The position numbers and the translations under genes were made by a program. The notes under the pieces are model-generated. The model ran no database searches. It saw nothing but the letters and a program-made list of their open reading frames with translations, and was not told where the DNA came from. A stretch of DNA of 64,000 nt from Prosopocoilus inquinatus (lineage: Eukaryota; Arthropoda; Insecta; Coleoptera; Lucanidae): assembly GCA_036172665.1 (NCBI GenBank), contig CM069874.1, positions 49,706,707 to 49,770,706 on the forward strand, read 5' to 3'. Shown here in pieces: positions 11,495-22,378 of this stretch (position 1 is its first letter; each line of letters opens with the position of its first letter).

Positions 11495-11795
11495 TCTTAT
11501 ATGAACACGAGTCCTAGGGTATTAAGCACTCCGCGGACGGAACAGAGTACACTCACCTGGCCGTGTATTCTCTTTACCCTCCAATTACGTGACCACTGCT
11601 GGGTGGCGGCCTTTCCGATAACAATTTTTGAGTTTCTCCACGCCGTCTCCACTGAGTGGACATAGTTACGTAACCCTGTTCAACATCGTATTCTTCTAAG
11701 GTCCGACTGATTCGGTTCTGAACGTACGGTAAGTTTCGGACTGGCGGGCGCAGGCCTCCCCCGTTTTCTATCACGTTCGCTGTGCACTTCCTTGT
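11495..11795 (+). repeat. Repeat family R, copy 2
   Basis: Aligns with 17765-18060 over about 290 bp. Shared blocks include GAGTCCTAGG, GGCCGTGTAT, CACTGCTGGGTGGCGGCCTT, TTCCGATAACAA and GTTACGTAACCCTGTTCAA. The similarity is well short of identity, so the copies are old. Confidence 0.7.
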
Positions 11796-11799
11796 CACA

Positions 11800-12456
11800 A
11801 TTCTTTAGCGACAAATGTTTGCAAAAAAGTAGCAGAAGCTTCGTTAAATAATAATGAAGTTCGATGGTGTGAACAGGAAAGAAGGCGAGAAATATCTCAT
11901 ATTATTTTTGAACAAAACTTGTAATACTAAAAAAATATGCAATTTAACATTTTGCTTGGGTGCTTCACGCCGGTATTAATTGATTTCCCATTATTAAAGA
12001 ATGGAAAGCGTTTTGACGGATCCGCTTAATAATTATTTTTGAAATTGCTTTCATGTTTACTTCATGTCAAATTTTGTTGCAATTAATATACCGTACCTGC
12101 TGTCTCACTTTTGAAGTTTAAAGCGTTTGAATTCTTGGAATGCTATTGTGGAAATATGTAAGCCTAGTACGTACTGTTACATTTTTGATGGCGTTAAGTC
12201 TGGTACATACGGTTATTATGTTTATATTTTTGCCTAGACATATCTTCGGATTTTACTGTTATGAGTTTTGGAATGTTTTGGGTACTGATTGCCGTGAATT
12301 TCATGATTAAATTATTGTTACACAAGTTGAGTCATTTCCTTGTTCCTGTACCTTTATTCTTTCCTTGCCTCCGGTTAACATTAAACGGCGCTCAATTTCA
12401 TGGCGTATATTAATACCCACATTCGTCACGACTGGGGTTGCTGGCAGTGCTATCTA
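11800..12456. other. No gene recognised
   Basis: Unremarkable AT-rich sequence between R copy 2 and the DD41D element. Confidence 0.45.
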
Positions 12457-12711
12457 TACTGGGTGTTTCTTAACTTCATACAAAAAATTAAACCAGTGAA
12501 AGCTGACATTAACAGTGATAGAATGAAGTAGTTTTTGTATGATAATTGATTAATAAATATTGAAGATAATAAATGTTTTCGACGAACGGTGAAACAGGTT
12601 GAGAATCCCTGCCTTATTTTTATTACATTTTCGGGGAAGTAGGCTGAGCCTCAACTATTTAAGCGGGTCAGTTCTGGACTGCACTTCGTCGCAGATAGCA
12701 GTGTTCAAAAC

Positions 12712-14604
12712 ATGGCCGAATTTTCGAATATTGTGGACATGATATTAATTTACGGCGAATGTGGTCAAAATGCGTTGGCTGCAAGACGCTTGTAGGCACA
12801 GCATTACCCAGATCGCCAGTTACCAAATAGTAGAACCTTTGTGTCAGTTGTACAGCGAGCAAGGAATACGGGAAATTTGAGTGCGCGTCGCGGACGCGAT
12901 GGTGGACGACAGCGTCCGCGTCGTATTATGAACGCGGTGGAAGAGATTCTACAATTTGTTAAGGAAAATCCTTCGATAAATGTGCGGAATATTGCCAGAC
13001 AATTGCATCTGTCACACTCAGTTGTTTGGCGAATTACACCCGTTCCATTTTCAAAGAGTGCAAGCTCTGATGCCTGCAGATTACCTCCAACGCACGCGAT
13101 TTTGTCGGTGGTTACTCCGGAAACAGACGGACAATCCGAACTTTGTTAATAATATTCTCTTTACCGACGAAGCAATGTTTACAAGGGACGGTAGGAAATG
13201 GGACGATTCGTCGTCGCCAACTCGCCGTCGCCAATTCGTCGTAGAACCAATTCGTCGTCGATCCAATTTACCGTCCACCCAATTCGCCGTCACATGTTAC
13301 TGCTTTATTTAGCTTGATAAGTTTTAAAACACTTTCTGACCATTTTAGATAATATCCAAGTTATACCTACGAATTGAAGAAAATAACTATAATTTCAGTA
13401 CGTTTCAAGTAAATTAAAATGGACTTTACTATTATTTTTCTATTTCAAGTTAAAATAAATTCCTAATTACAGTGCGACCACCGTAAGACACAAAATTACG
13501 AAAAAAATGGTGCTGAACGTACACTAAATCATAATTCTATTTTTTTTTTAATGGAACCCCTTTTTCAATTTATAATTTTAAATGACGAGCTTTCATGAAT
13601 CAATATTTTGAAAGCAGTCGACTTTTGATGTGTAGTGATTTTGATTGATATGAAAATCAATATGATTTTGGGCAGAATCTGAAAATATAAAAAAGAAGAA
13701 TTGGAGGGATTTTACGAACACCCTGAAGAATAAGAAATACTTCCTGGAAGACCAAATTTTTTTATCTATTTCTTTATCTATGTATCACATTTAATTAATA
13801 ACAAATTATTTTATTTTCCATTAATTATGTTAACTTCTTTATTTTATTTACATATAATTATCGGTATATTATTATTTGGATATGTACCTGGACTTAAAAC
13901 TTTAATCGCTGACAGCGAATTTAGCGACGGCGAGTTTTCCGGCGGTGAATTGTACCTACGACGAATCGGTGACGGTGAATTGGCGACGACAAATCGGCGA
14001 TGGCGAATTGTCCTAGACCCGGGACGGTATGTTTAATATTCACAATATGCATGTGTGGGCAGAAGAAAATCCACATGCAATTCGGCGCCGTAGTTTTCAA
14101 CAACGTTTTTCAATCAACCTGTGGGCAGGTATTTTAAACGGCCATTTAATCGGACCTTCCGTTTTACCTAATCGTTTGGACGGAATGGCGTATTTACATT
14201 TCTTGCAAACTAATTTGCCTGAACTCCTAGAGGATGTCAATCTAAATGTAAGAAGAATTATGTGGTTCATGCACGACGGCGCTCCACCACATTTTTATCG
14301 TCGCGTACGGACACATTTAGACGAAGTTTACCCGCGCAGATGGATTGGCCACAATGGTCCAATCAGGTAGCCAGCACGGTCGCCTGATTTCAATCCACTA
14401 GATTTTTATCTGTGGGGACATTTAAAAAATCTGGTGTACGCTGAGGAAGTAAATACAATCGACGAACTCAACGCACGCATTAACGCAGCAGTGGAAAATA
14501 TCCGAGAACAGAACAAATTCCGACACGCATGTGAATCCCTGCTTCGTCGAGCCAACCTATGTTTACATGTGGCGCAGGGGAGGAACTTCGAACACTTACT
14601 GTGA
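12712..14604 (+). pseudogene. DD41D IS630/Tc1/mariner transposase, broken
   Basis: The start ATG (12712) opens an N-terminal helix-turn-helix (ILIYGECGQNALAARRL, as in the DUF4817 domain) and a second HTH (NIARQLHLSHSVVWRI). Catalytic residues are D in FTDEAMFTRDG (13161-13190), D in MHDGAPPHF and D in NPLDFYLW. Counting codons gives 41 between the last two, the DD41D spacing reported for rosa/visitor-like elements. Defects are TAG at 12793-12795, a frameshift near 13035, the 13194-14020 insertion right after TRDG, and TAG at 14368-14370. Removing insert plus duplication restores the reading register, which confirms a clean insertion into an already or later decayed gene. It ends GRNFEHLL at 14604. 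Confidence 0.85.
13194..14020 (+). mobile_element. MULE-like non-autonomous element, copy A
   Basis: This 827-bp element is flanked by an exact 9-bp direct duplication, GGGACGGTA (13185-13193 and 14021-14029). The ends are inverted repeats of about 39 bp: GGAAATGGGACGATTCGTCG versus GGGTCTAGGACAATTCGCCA. They continue inward as arrays of 13-16-bp units of the type AATTCGCCGTCGCC. The AT-rich centre has no convincing gene; a 69-codon frame at its right side is repeated in copy B but matches nothing known. A 9-bp duplication with long, internally repetitive ends fits Mutator-like elements (MULEs); that class is inferred. Confidence 0.85.
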
Positions 14605-14789
14605 GTGAAGGTCATCGTCCCGTCCGTCCGTCAAATCTCAGCAGTTCTAAACATTTCACAAGGAATTGCCAGATGGCGGTAAGAATATTTAGATTTTTTT
14701 TCGTTTTAATTTTGGTGAATTCATGAGCGTATCTGTTACCAAATACACCATTAATTTTTTTGTACCAACTTGGAGAACACCCTGCATAT

Positions 14790-16225
14790 TAATTTCCTTA
14801 GCACCAAATTTGCGTCCGATCAGGTAGTAGCACAATAGATGAATGATCGATATTTGATCGGAATGAACGGACGGTAGCTCTAGGAGTAAGCCTCAATAAA
14901 CATTGTTACTATTTTCATTTATGTTAAGCGCAAATAAGTAAAATTGGACACCGCCAGAGCGTCGAATAATAATTCTTATCGCCGACGAGCGAAATGGAGT
15001 TCGCCGTGGTTTTTATTACCTGCCATAAAACAAGAGAATGCCATTTACGTTGACGACTCCTTGTAAGCGAGTTTTATGAGTTTTCCGATAAGCAAATTCA
15101 ATTCGTTCTGAAACAACCGGACACACAATGGCCCTCCAGAATCGACGATTACACAGGGTCCGCCAAAATATACGACTTATCTGGCAAAATGTATGGCTCA
15201 TTTTGAACAGCTTATAAAACGTTGTTTATTGATCGATTAGATATGTACACTAAAAACAGTATGTCTCAACATACTGTTATATTTTGAAGATGGAGTACTT
15301 CAAATGGCCGATTTCTTCAACAATACTCTCTTCTAAGTCCAGGACAAAATTTTCAAAAAGAAGAATGAAATACCCACATAACGTGGGGTAACTTTACTTA
15401 ATTTCTTAAGCTGATATCCCACTGTCAATATCTTGATCAAAATTTCCATCAAAATAATATATACATATTACTTAAATATCTAAGTAAGTTATATCACACT
15501 ATCAATATCAACACATTTTTATAAGAATTTGAATCAATGCATTATTTTTTTCCATGTACAGATGTACAGTAATCAACATTAAAAATAGATTTGTATTTTT
15601 ATTTGTATTTATTTGTTACTACGTCAGGTACAAACAAAGACAAAAAAACAGCAATTAAATATTGTAACTACTACATATGCGTAGTAATACAATTAAATGT
15701 AAATAACAATAGAACATGAAAAAGAAAAACATGAGTGACAAAATACAAGAAAATTAAGTTAAGGATTTGAATCTCTAGCCAAGTGTTACCACGTGTCAGC
15801 ACGGACGAGAACTCTTGTATGGAATAAAATGAATTTTTAGACAAAAATAATTTTAATTTTCTCTGGAACATTTTATTATCTCTATCTGTTTCCATTCTGT
15901 CTGGCAGTAAAAATGACAGCCCGTATATTTAGGAATTTTTTTCAAAAAGAGAATAAGAATGTTTAATACTTATTATGTAATTTTTATTTCTAGTTTCGTA
16001 GTTATGAATATGAGCGAAAGTCGTAAATTTATGTATGCTTTTATGTGTGAAAGTTAATAATTTAATAAATAATAAGTAAACTTAATCTAGCGGAAGTATT
16101 TTATATTTAATAAATGTTTTTCCACACATGCAGTTTTCTCAATGTTTATAATAAGACAATTTTTATAACACCATGAACTAAAATCACCAATGAGAGTTTT
16201 TACCTTTTCTACAGTACAGTAATAT
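14790..16225. other. No gene recognised
   Basis: AT-rich sequence with only short, low-complexity open frames. Confidence 0.4.
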
Positions 16226-16227
16226 AG

Positions 16228-16292
16228 TGTGGCAAGCCATTAATAAACAGTAGAAAAATAAGAGGACCAAGGACACTACCCTGTGGTGTACC
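16228..16292 (-). pseudogene. LINE reverse-transcriptase fragment (PQG box)
   Basis: The minus strand reads GTPQGSVLGPLIFLLFING, a very good match to RT block B of APE-type LINEs. The flanking sequence decays quickly, so only this scrap is recognisable. A second minus-strand LINE scrap at 17500-17595 encodes a later part of RT, but lies upstream on that strand. The two therefore cannot be one collinear copy. Confidence 0.6.
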
Positions 16293-16379
16293 ATAATCCA
16301 CTTTTTCGATTGCCTTTAGCTCTATTTTTTTTTAAATTAACTGTTAAAGTAGGAATTAACACAAAACTAATAATTAACA

Positions 16380-16595
16380 CCCGTATTCATAAACCAAATT
16401 TACGCTATGCGTTCGTTTAAAATTCATTATATTTCATAAACGGTATGTATTTCATATATTGTAATAAAGTAATTCGCAAAATATTCATAAACCCTCACTG
16501 ATTATGTGCCAAAAATGTGGGAAATATGCTCAGTTTATGAAATATAGCGAATTTTAAGCGGACGCATAGCGTAAGTTTGGTTTATGAATACCGGG
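16380..16595. repeat. MITE with about 63-bp inverted arms
   Basis: The left end CCCGTATTCATAAACCAAAT is mirrored at the right end by TTGGTTTATGAATACCGGG. The arms continue through TACGCTATGCGTTCG and AAATTC...TATATTTCATAAAC with few mismatches. The centre is about 90 bp and there is no coding potential. Confidence 0.85.
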
Positions 16596-17009
16596 CTATT
16601 TAATGCAATAGCTTGCTTAATTTGTATTTTATATTGCATAAACTTTTAAAGATACAGTGTCACGAGCCCAGATTGCTTCAGCTGCATGACACTGGTCGCG
16701 CTGTGTCACCTAAGCCCGTTCATTTCTCTCCTAGTTTTTTGCTGCTACATTCGATCAGAATTTTTGCTTTTTCGAAACCTATCGTTCTTTGATTACTTAG
16801 GCTGGCTTCTAACTTATTTGCAGCTTTTACTGAGCTAGTTACACTCTCCATTTTACTCGCGACATCAAGTTTTCGACCAAAATGTCTCTGTAAATTTTCT
16901 GTTTAACGCGTGGCCATGTTTCATCTTCAGTTTAGCCACCAATTTTCAACTTTGGTACGGTTGAAGTCGCTTGTATTTGTGGAAAATATTTCTGCTAAAC
17001 AAATGGCTT

Positions 17010-17230
17010 CCTCTCGACTCCGCACATTCATTTAGCCCACGTTTGAGTGTAAAACTTTCTCTGGTAAGGGGCACACGTCCATTGGAGTTTGCTCGTGCAG
17101 AAGCTAACAGTGTTCACCTATTTTGATTGACATAATCTTTCTTTCCCAAGGGCGAATAGTTGTTTATTACTGATTCGGGCTGATTTGGTGAGTTCATTCT
17201 TTCTTTTTTTGGAAATTTTACTTAAAATTT
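17010..17230 (+). repeat. Repeat shared with 59515-59790
   Basis: Shared blocks include CTCGACTCCGCACATTCATT, GTGTAAAACTTTCTCTGGTA, CCCAAGGGCGAAT and TTGGTGAGTTCATTC. The 59.5-kb copy continues into a long open frame; this one does not. Probably a retroelement or gene-derived repeat of unknown class. Confidence 0.6.
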
Positions 17231-17499
17231 ATTATTTTTAAAATATAATGTTTTTTGTAACGTAGCACTAGATGCAAGGCAAAGGCAGAATTCTTTTGCT
17301 AAGGAAGGTTGGTTTACAATTCTCTTCACTATTCATTAACCTTACAGTTTTTGTATTTTGTAATACAAAAACTCTGCTCATATTTACCGAACGCGCCTAT
17401 GTTGTTAGGCAATAACACAGGGGGAGAATACAAAAGAGAACTGCTTGTATTGTAAATAGGGTCCATAAATTGTTTATAATTATAGGATCGCAAAGTAGG

Positions 17500-17595
17500 A
17501 GCTTATTAATTTGGTACACACATAATCAACATGATTGTCCCAAGACAATTTATCATCCAGTCTTAAGCCCAGAAATGTTACGTTATTTACAATCG
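17500..17595 (-). pseudogene. LINE RT C-terminal fragment
   Basis: The minus strand reads TFLGLRLDDKLSWDNHVDYV, a common signature after the YADD box of jockey/CR1-like LINEs. No neighbouring RT blocks are in the expected order, so this is an isolated remnant. Confidence 0.55.
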
Positions 17596-17764
17596 TTAAT
17601 TCGTTTAAGCCATTAGTAAGTACTGGTGAGATTAACCTTTATGAAAATGAACATATTCGGTTTTCTTTTTATTTAGGATTAATCGATTATTTCGATACCA
17701 GGACATTATCTTGGATACTGCATTAGAAGTTACTCAGAATTTTTAGCCGATACTACGAGATAAA

Positions 17765-18060
17765 CGAGTCCTAGGATTTAGATACTCTGCGGATGGAACA
17801 GAATACACCCTCCCGGCCGTGTATATTCTCGTTACGCTTAAGTTACGTAACCGCTGCTGGGTGGCGCCCTTTCCGATAACAACTTTTGAGTCATCGTCTC
17901 CACTGAATGGGCACAGTTACGTAACCCTGTTCAAACATCCTCGAGGTTCCAACTGACTCGGTTCCGAGCATACGGTAAGTTACGGATTAGCGCAGGCCTT
18001 CCTCCGTTTTCTACCACGATCTTGCGTCCAAACAGCGCTGTACGCTTCCTTGTCGTCACA
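17765..18060 (+). repeat. Repeat family R, copy 3
   Basis: Aligned with copy 2 from GAGTCCTAGG through GGGTGGCGCCCTTTCCGATA and TTACGTAACCCTGTTCAA to CCGTTTTCTACCACG. Same strand as copy 2. Confidence 0.7.
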
Positions 18061-18064
18061 AGAC

Positions 18065-18660
18065 TCAAACCGATGATGACAAGATGCATATCTTTGATTT
18101 TTTTTTTAATAATTCGCATGTCTTTATTTGCACGACCGTAAAGCAACTTTTAGCATTTCAATTTTTTCAAAATTAATAATAATCTTCAATCAATCTTGGA
18201 AAAATACTGGCGCAATGTTGACACAACACAGTTCTGAAAGGATTTCCTTCAAACGATAATCATATTTACACAATTTTGCTCCACAGATTTTTCTGTTCGA
18301 GCAAAATTCAAGTATGCTAATTAATTTCCTTTTGTTACATCAAGTTTAAGCCGTCACTCAATGCCTAATAATCCAGAGATTAAATCGAGTACGTGACGTG
18401 AATAATTCCCCGTTCTGTCACACCCGCATCGCACCGCACCGGACAGAGTACATAAAGCCCCCGACACAATTTATGTAGGCGTGCGACTTTGCACGCCCGG
18501 AATTTGCATAAGGAAGACGAAAAAGAAAGAACTCGCACTGCGGAGAAGAAATACATCATCCGAGTGGTATCTTCGTTGCAGAAGTCGGATATCCATTTGA
18601 AAAAAATATCGCGCTCCGACTGAAATTTATACCCGGCTTTGATATGCATGAAATGCTCCC
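18065..18660. other. No gene; GC-richer non-repetitive stretch
   Basis: 18370-18660 is richer in C and G than its neighbours and carries no recognised repeat. The 99-codon minus-strand frame there matches nothing known to me. It could be unique host sequence bordering the inverted-repeat block that starts near 18668. Confidence 0.35.
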
Positions 18661-18808
18661 TTTCTAAGGCGGGCGTCACACTGAGCGCACCTCAGCAGGA
18701 ATCAACGAACGATCAAAATGGAATCAACAACCGATCAAAATTTTTTCGTAAGATTGCAAAGTTTTAATACTTTGTAGGCATAAATTCTTTGTCTGATTAC
18801 GACTGACC

Positions 18809-18909
18809 GGATACAAGGGGTCAATTCGACATTTTACGCACAATGTCATGGATTGTATAATACAAATCAAGACATTGCGCGTAAAATATCGAACTGAGAG
18901 GTTGTATCC
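18809..18909. repeat. 101-bp hairpin MITE
   Basis: GGATACAA...TTCGACATTTTACGCACAATGTC faces its reverse complement (GACATTGCGCGTAAAATATCGAA...TTGTATCC) across a loop of about 23 nt. Confidence 0.8.
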
Positions 18910-18920
18910 CGTAAGTTGTA

Positions 18921-19128
18921 CGTGGGCTGCTGGAAAATTTTCTGGAATCTAGTAGGTCTAGAATTGTTAGCGTCTATCAACTGTCATATTTGAAAAATTT
19001 GACGTTTTTCGCCTATAATTCTATTGGCAGTTCCTATCCAAGTGAACTAGTTTTGTTTGTACAGCATTTGAGAAAAAGTAATTTTATGTAAACATGGAAA
19101 TCTCGCGTGAAAATTTTCGTGCCATGAT
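18921..19128 (+). mobile_element. Truncated mariner, 5' end only
   Basis: Nearly the same as the first 200 bp of the full mariner at 20678: the terminal CGTGGGCTGCTGGAAAATTT, the leader, and the first codons MEISRENFRAM. It follows a TA (18919-18920). Similarity stops abruptly after GCCATGAT, where an internal part of a palindromic repeat begins. The rest of the element is missing. Confidence 0.9.
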
Positions 19129-19844
19129 GAAACTAATAATGTAGAAGGTCTCTATAAAATAATTCCTACACAATTTATTTTAGTTTTGAATTTTAGAAAT
19201 AGAAAACTTGAATAATGATCCTTTTATACTAAGAGATGTGATTGACAACATGTTAAAAAGATTTACAGTTGCATAAAAAAATGAGAACGCTTTAAATACG
19301 TTTTATGTTAAATTTTCAGTACTTTTTAGAGTTCAATTTTTTTTATTTAAAAATTAATTTTTAGAAAACGTCGAAATCGATTTAACATATTAATGGTAAA
19401 ATTTTATTTAATGTTATTTTATTTAAAATCAAAACTTCGTTTATTTTTTTGGGTATCCGACTCTCAATTGTTTCTTGTGAGTATCTGCAGCTGTACTGAA
19501 ATAAATTCTACAACTTCTGTTATCTCTTTTTCTTTCTAAAATCAAAAATAAAAAAAAATCAGCAGGAATTATTTTATAGACACCTTCCACATTATTAGTT
19601 TTATTATACATGTAGTCTCATTAGAATTTAATTTAAAAAAATTAAAAACGTAATAATATACAGGGTGTTCCATTAAAAAAAAATAAGTTTAGTTTATATC
19701 TCGTTTATTAGACCATCAATTCTTTCTCTTTGATCTCACTGAGAAACTTTGAATTAGTTCTTTTAAGTTTTGTATTAAGTATTTTTTCCTAAAATCAACA
19801 ATAAAAGAGTTAAAGGGGGTAGGAATCCTCGCGTAGTCACCCTG
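19129..19844. mobile_element. Palindromic element family P1, left-truncated copy
   Basis: Collinear with about 39545-40257. Its left arm is absent, and it begins inside the centre at AAACTAATAATGTAGAAGG. The right end GCGTAGTCACCCTG is followed by TA. It joins the truncated mariner without spacer, so one deletion probably removed the mariner 3' part and the P1 left arm together. Confidence 0.75.
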
Positions 19845-20210
19845 TAGATAGTTTTGATATCATGAATCATAAAGGTTCGGTGACTGTTCGCTTCTTGACA
19901 TTCATCATTCGTTCGCTCAACGGATACATACGTCGAAATTCGGAAAAGTAGAGAACTAACAATGTTCGCTCCTTGGCGCTCGTTCACCATTCGTAAATAA
20001 ACTCGCTCAGTCGACCGTCTTTAAACGAGTATACGCGATGTGTGCGATAAGCTTTATCTTCTGTGCTTATTGTTTTCTTATATTTCATAACTAGTGATGA
20101 AGGATGCAATCTACTCAATTTCTTGTTACGGACACTCTTAAATACATACTCATTTCAAATCGAAAATGAAACTCAATAATGAAAATTATATATCAAACTG
20201 AAATTCTTTT

Positions 20211-20230
20211 ATATATATATATATATATAT
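20211..20230. repeat. (TA)10 microsatellite
   Basis: Ten uninterrupted AT dinucleotides. Confidence 0.95.
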
Positions 20231-20677
20231 TTTAAGTTTGGCATTAGCATTTAGCGTGAACGTTGCTTAGAACAACGTTTCTGAATTTTTTTAATCAACA
20301 CAAAAAGTCAAAAATCCTGATACTCCTCTGGAAGTAATTAAAATCGCGTATCTCATGAAAGATAGGAAATATTGTATAAATGATTCAACAAATTAGTTGT
20401 AAGTCAGTTTAGATTGCAGTGATCCTCCTCAGCATCCCCTGTACAGGGTGGGACAACAGTGCGTGGGTGCAAGGCTATGGCATCACTATTGAAATTTTTT
20501 TAAATTTGTGTGCGCCCTAACATACTTATCGGTTAGATGCACAATTTAAAATTACTCCGACTGATACAGTGTGAGTGTTCCATAAGAGTGTGACGATCCT
20601 AACATGTTTCTTTACATGGAATACCCTATATATTTTCGCACTATTAGATGGATCATTATCAGTAAACGAAAATAATA

Positions 20678-21929
20678 CGTGGGCTGCTGGAAAATTTTCT
20701 GGAATCTAGTAGGTATAGAATTGTTAGCGTTTATAAACTGGCATATTTGAAAAATCTGATTCGACTATAATTCTATTGACAGTTCCTATCCAAGTTAACT
20801 AGTTTTGTTTGTACAGCATTTGAGAAAAAGTAATTTTGTGTAAACATGGAAATCTCGCGTGAAAATTTTCGTGCCATGATTTTTTACGATTTCAAATGTG
20901 GTCTAACCCCGAAACAATGCCTCGATCGGCTTCATTTGGCTTTTGGAGATGAATCACCATCAAAGGGCAGTGTACCTCTCTCAGTGACGAATATCGTGAA
21001 GGTCGTCCATCAACATCTGTTGTTGCCACTAATGTAGATGATGTGCGTGAAATGCTTGAGCGAGATCGACATGTGACATACCGTAAGATTCAAGCATCCT
21101 TACGCATTGACATGAAAGCAATACACCAGATTTTGCACGATCATTTGAACGTACGAAAGCTTTGCAGTCGTTGGATTCCACACAATTTAACAGAAGCGCA
21201 AAAGCAGGGTCGTGTCAAATGGTGGGAAGAAATGCTCAAGAAATTAAACGGAGGTCGTTCAAATTTAGTTTATAACATCGTTACTGGTGACGAAACGTGG
21301 ATCTATTCGTACGAGCCAGAAAGTAAACAACAATCTACCGTTTGTGTATTTCAAAATGAACTAAAACCAACAAAAGTTGTCCGTTCACGCAGTGCTGCGA
21401 AGCAAATGATTTTTTGTTTCTTTGGTTTAACTAGATATGTAGCGACCGTGGCTTTAGAGGATCGGAAAACCGTGAATGCTGATTGGTATACTAAAATTTG
21501 TTTGCCGGAAGTCATCGATCAAATAAGAAGAAACAATCGAAATCGACGAATTATTCTCCATCATGACAACGCCAGCTCTCACTCAGCAGTCAAACAGTTG
21601 ATCTTTTGTCCAACGAAAATATTGAATTAATGACTCATTGTCCATATTCACCTGATTTATCACCTAATGATTTCTTTTTGTTCCCAAATATCAAAAATAA
21701 AATGCGTGGTGAGCGATTTTCGTCGGCTGAAGCAGCGGTTGAAACGTTCTGGACACTGGTTTCTGAGGTACCATCTTTAGAGTAGAAAACGTGCTTTAGA
21801 AATTGGTTCGAACGTATGCAAAAGTGTATTGACGTCAAAGGCGAATGCTTCGAAAAACAATGATACCGTTTACCAAATTTCATATGCGTTTTTTCATACC
21901 GTTTCCAGAAACTTTTCCAGTAGCCCACG
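20678..21929 (+). mobile_element. mariner element, mellifera-like, 1252 bp
   Basis: The inverted terminal repeats CGTGGGCTGCTGGAAAATTT (left) and CGTGGGCTACTGGAAAAGTT (right, read inward) are flanked by TA duplications at 20676-20677 and 21930-21931. Length and layout are standard for mariner. A truncated sister copy lies 1.5 kb upstream in the same orientation. Confidence 0.93.
20846..21863 (+). pseudogene. mariner transposase, DD34D, frameshifted
   Basis: It opens MEISRENFRAMIFYDFKCGL (helix-turn-helix). A small deletion with frameshift near 20972 removes the YNWF-type segment, and reading resumes as EGRPSTSVVATNVDDVREML. The linker and second HTH (RWIPHNLTEAQK) follow. Catalytic motifs are TGDETWIY, HHDNASSH and, after a second frameshift near 21600, YSPDLSPNDFFLF with the third D. 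A TAG at about 21783 replaces the usual tryptophan ahead of KTCFRNWFERMQ. The protein ends GECFEKQ at 21863. Wording of the motifs fits the mellifera subfamily. It would have moved the element at TA sites; it is now inactive. Confidence 0.9.
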
Positions 21930-22054
21930 TAATCAGTCATAAAGTATTTATGCGTATAAAGTATTAAAACTGTACATCTGTTGTTGAATCTTATGATTAA
22001 ATATTGACTGTTCGCTGATTCCTGTCGAGGTGCGCTCAGTGTGACGTTCGTCTA

Positions 22055-22366
22055 ACGCATTATGCGACGCGGGCGCTTCGTAATTCAGACGGTTTTAATT
22101 TATTTAACTGTGAACGCTAAATGTGCCCGCCGAGTTGCCAATGCACGTTCCTTATTAACGTAGTTGTATTATAAGGGGGTCGCCACCACCTCCCGGATTT
22201 CCTCATACCGAGCACTCGTTTGCAGGGCAGGGCATTGGCGAACGAAAAGTAATAGAATCACAAATAAAATTAAGATGGGGTGACTTTTACTAAAAATAGA
22301 TCTATTTGCGCGTCACTGCTGTAACAATATAGTACCGCTACAGCGTCATATAAAAACACTAGCAAG
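22055..22366. other. No gene recognised
   Basis: Short GC-mixed sequence between the inverted-repeat block and the foldback element. Confidence 0.45.
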
Positions 22367-22378
22367 GTCATAAATTAT

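Larger units (their letters stand above)
12459..14786 (+). mobile_element. Tc1/mariner-like element, DD41D type, split by an insertion
   Basis: The terminal inverted repeats are GGGTGTTTCTTAACTTCATA on the left and GGGTGTTCTCCAAGTTGGTA on the right (read inward), both leading into an ACAAAAAA(A)TT run. TA dinucleotides flank at 12457-12458 and 14787-14788. Without the 827-bp insert and its 9-bp duplication the element is about 1.5 kb, normal for this superfamily. Confidence 0.8.
18668..22050. repeat. 3.4-kb block bounded by inverted repeats
   Basis: The left boundary CGTCACACTGAGCGCACCTC (18674-18693) is repeated in reverse orientation at 22025-22045 and followed on both sides by CAGGAATCA. 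On the left, GGAATCAACGAACGATCAAA is repeated once in near-identical form at 18698-18741. The block encloses two mariner copies, a hairpin and a palindromic fragment, so it may be a non-autonomous element that collected insertions. No clear target duplication was found. Confidence 0.55.

Noticed and set aside
13827..14036. 69-codon frame inside the MULE-like element as a transposase
   Set aside because: It runs into the subterminal repeats, is far too short, and its repetition in copy B simply reflects DNA identity.
16228..17595. One LINE spanning both minus-strand RT scraps
   Set aside because: The later RT segment lies upstream of the earlier one on that strand, so they are not collinear.
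20211..20230. (TA)10 as a regulatory or origin element
   Set aside because: Ordinary microsatellite in AT-rich DNA.
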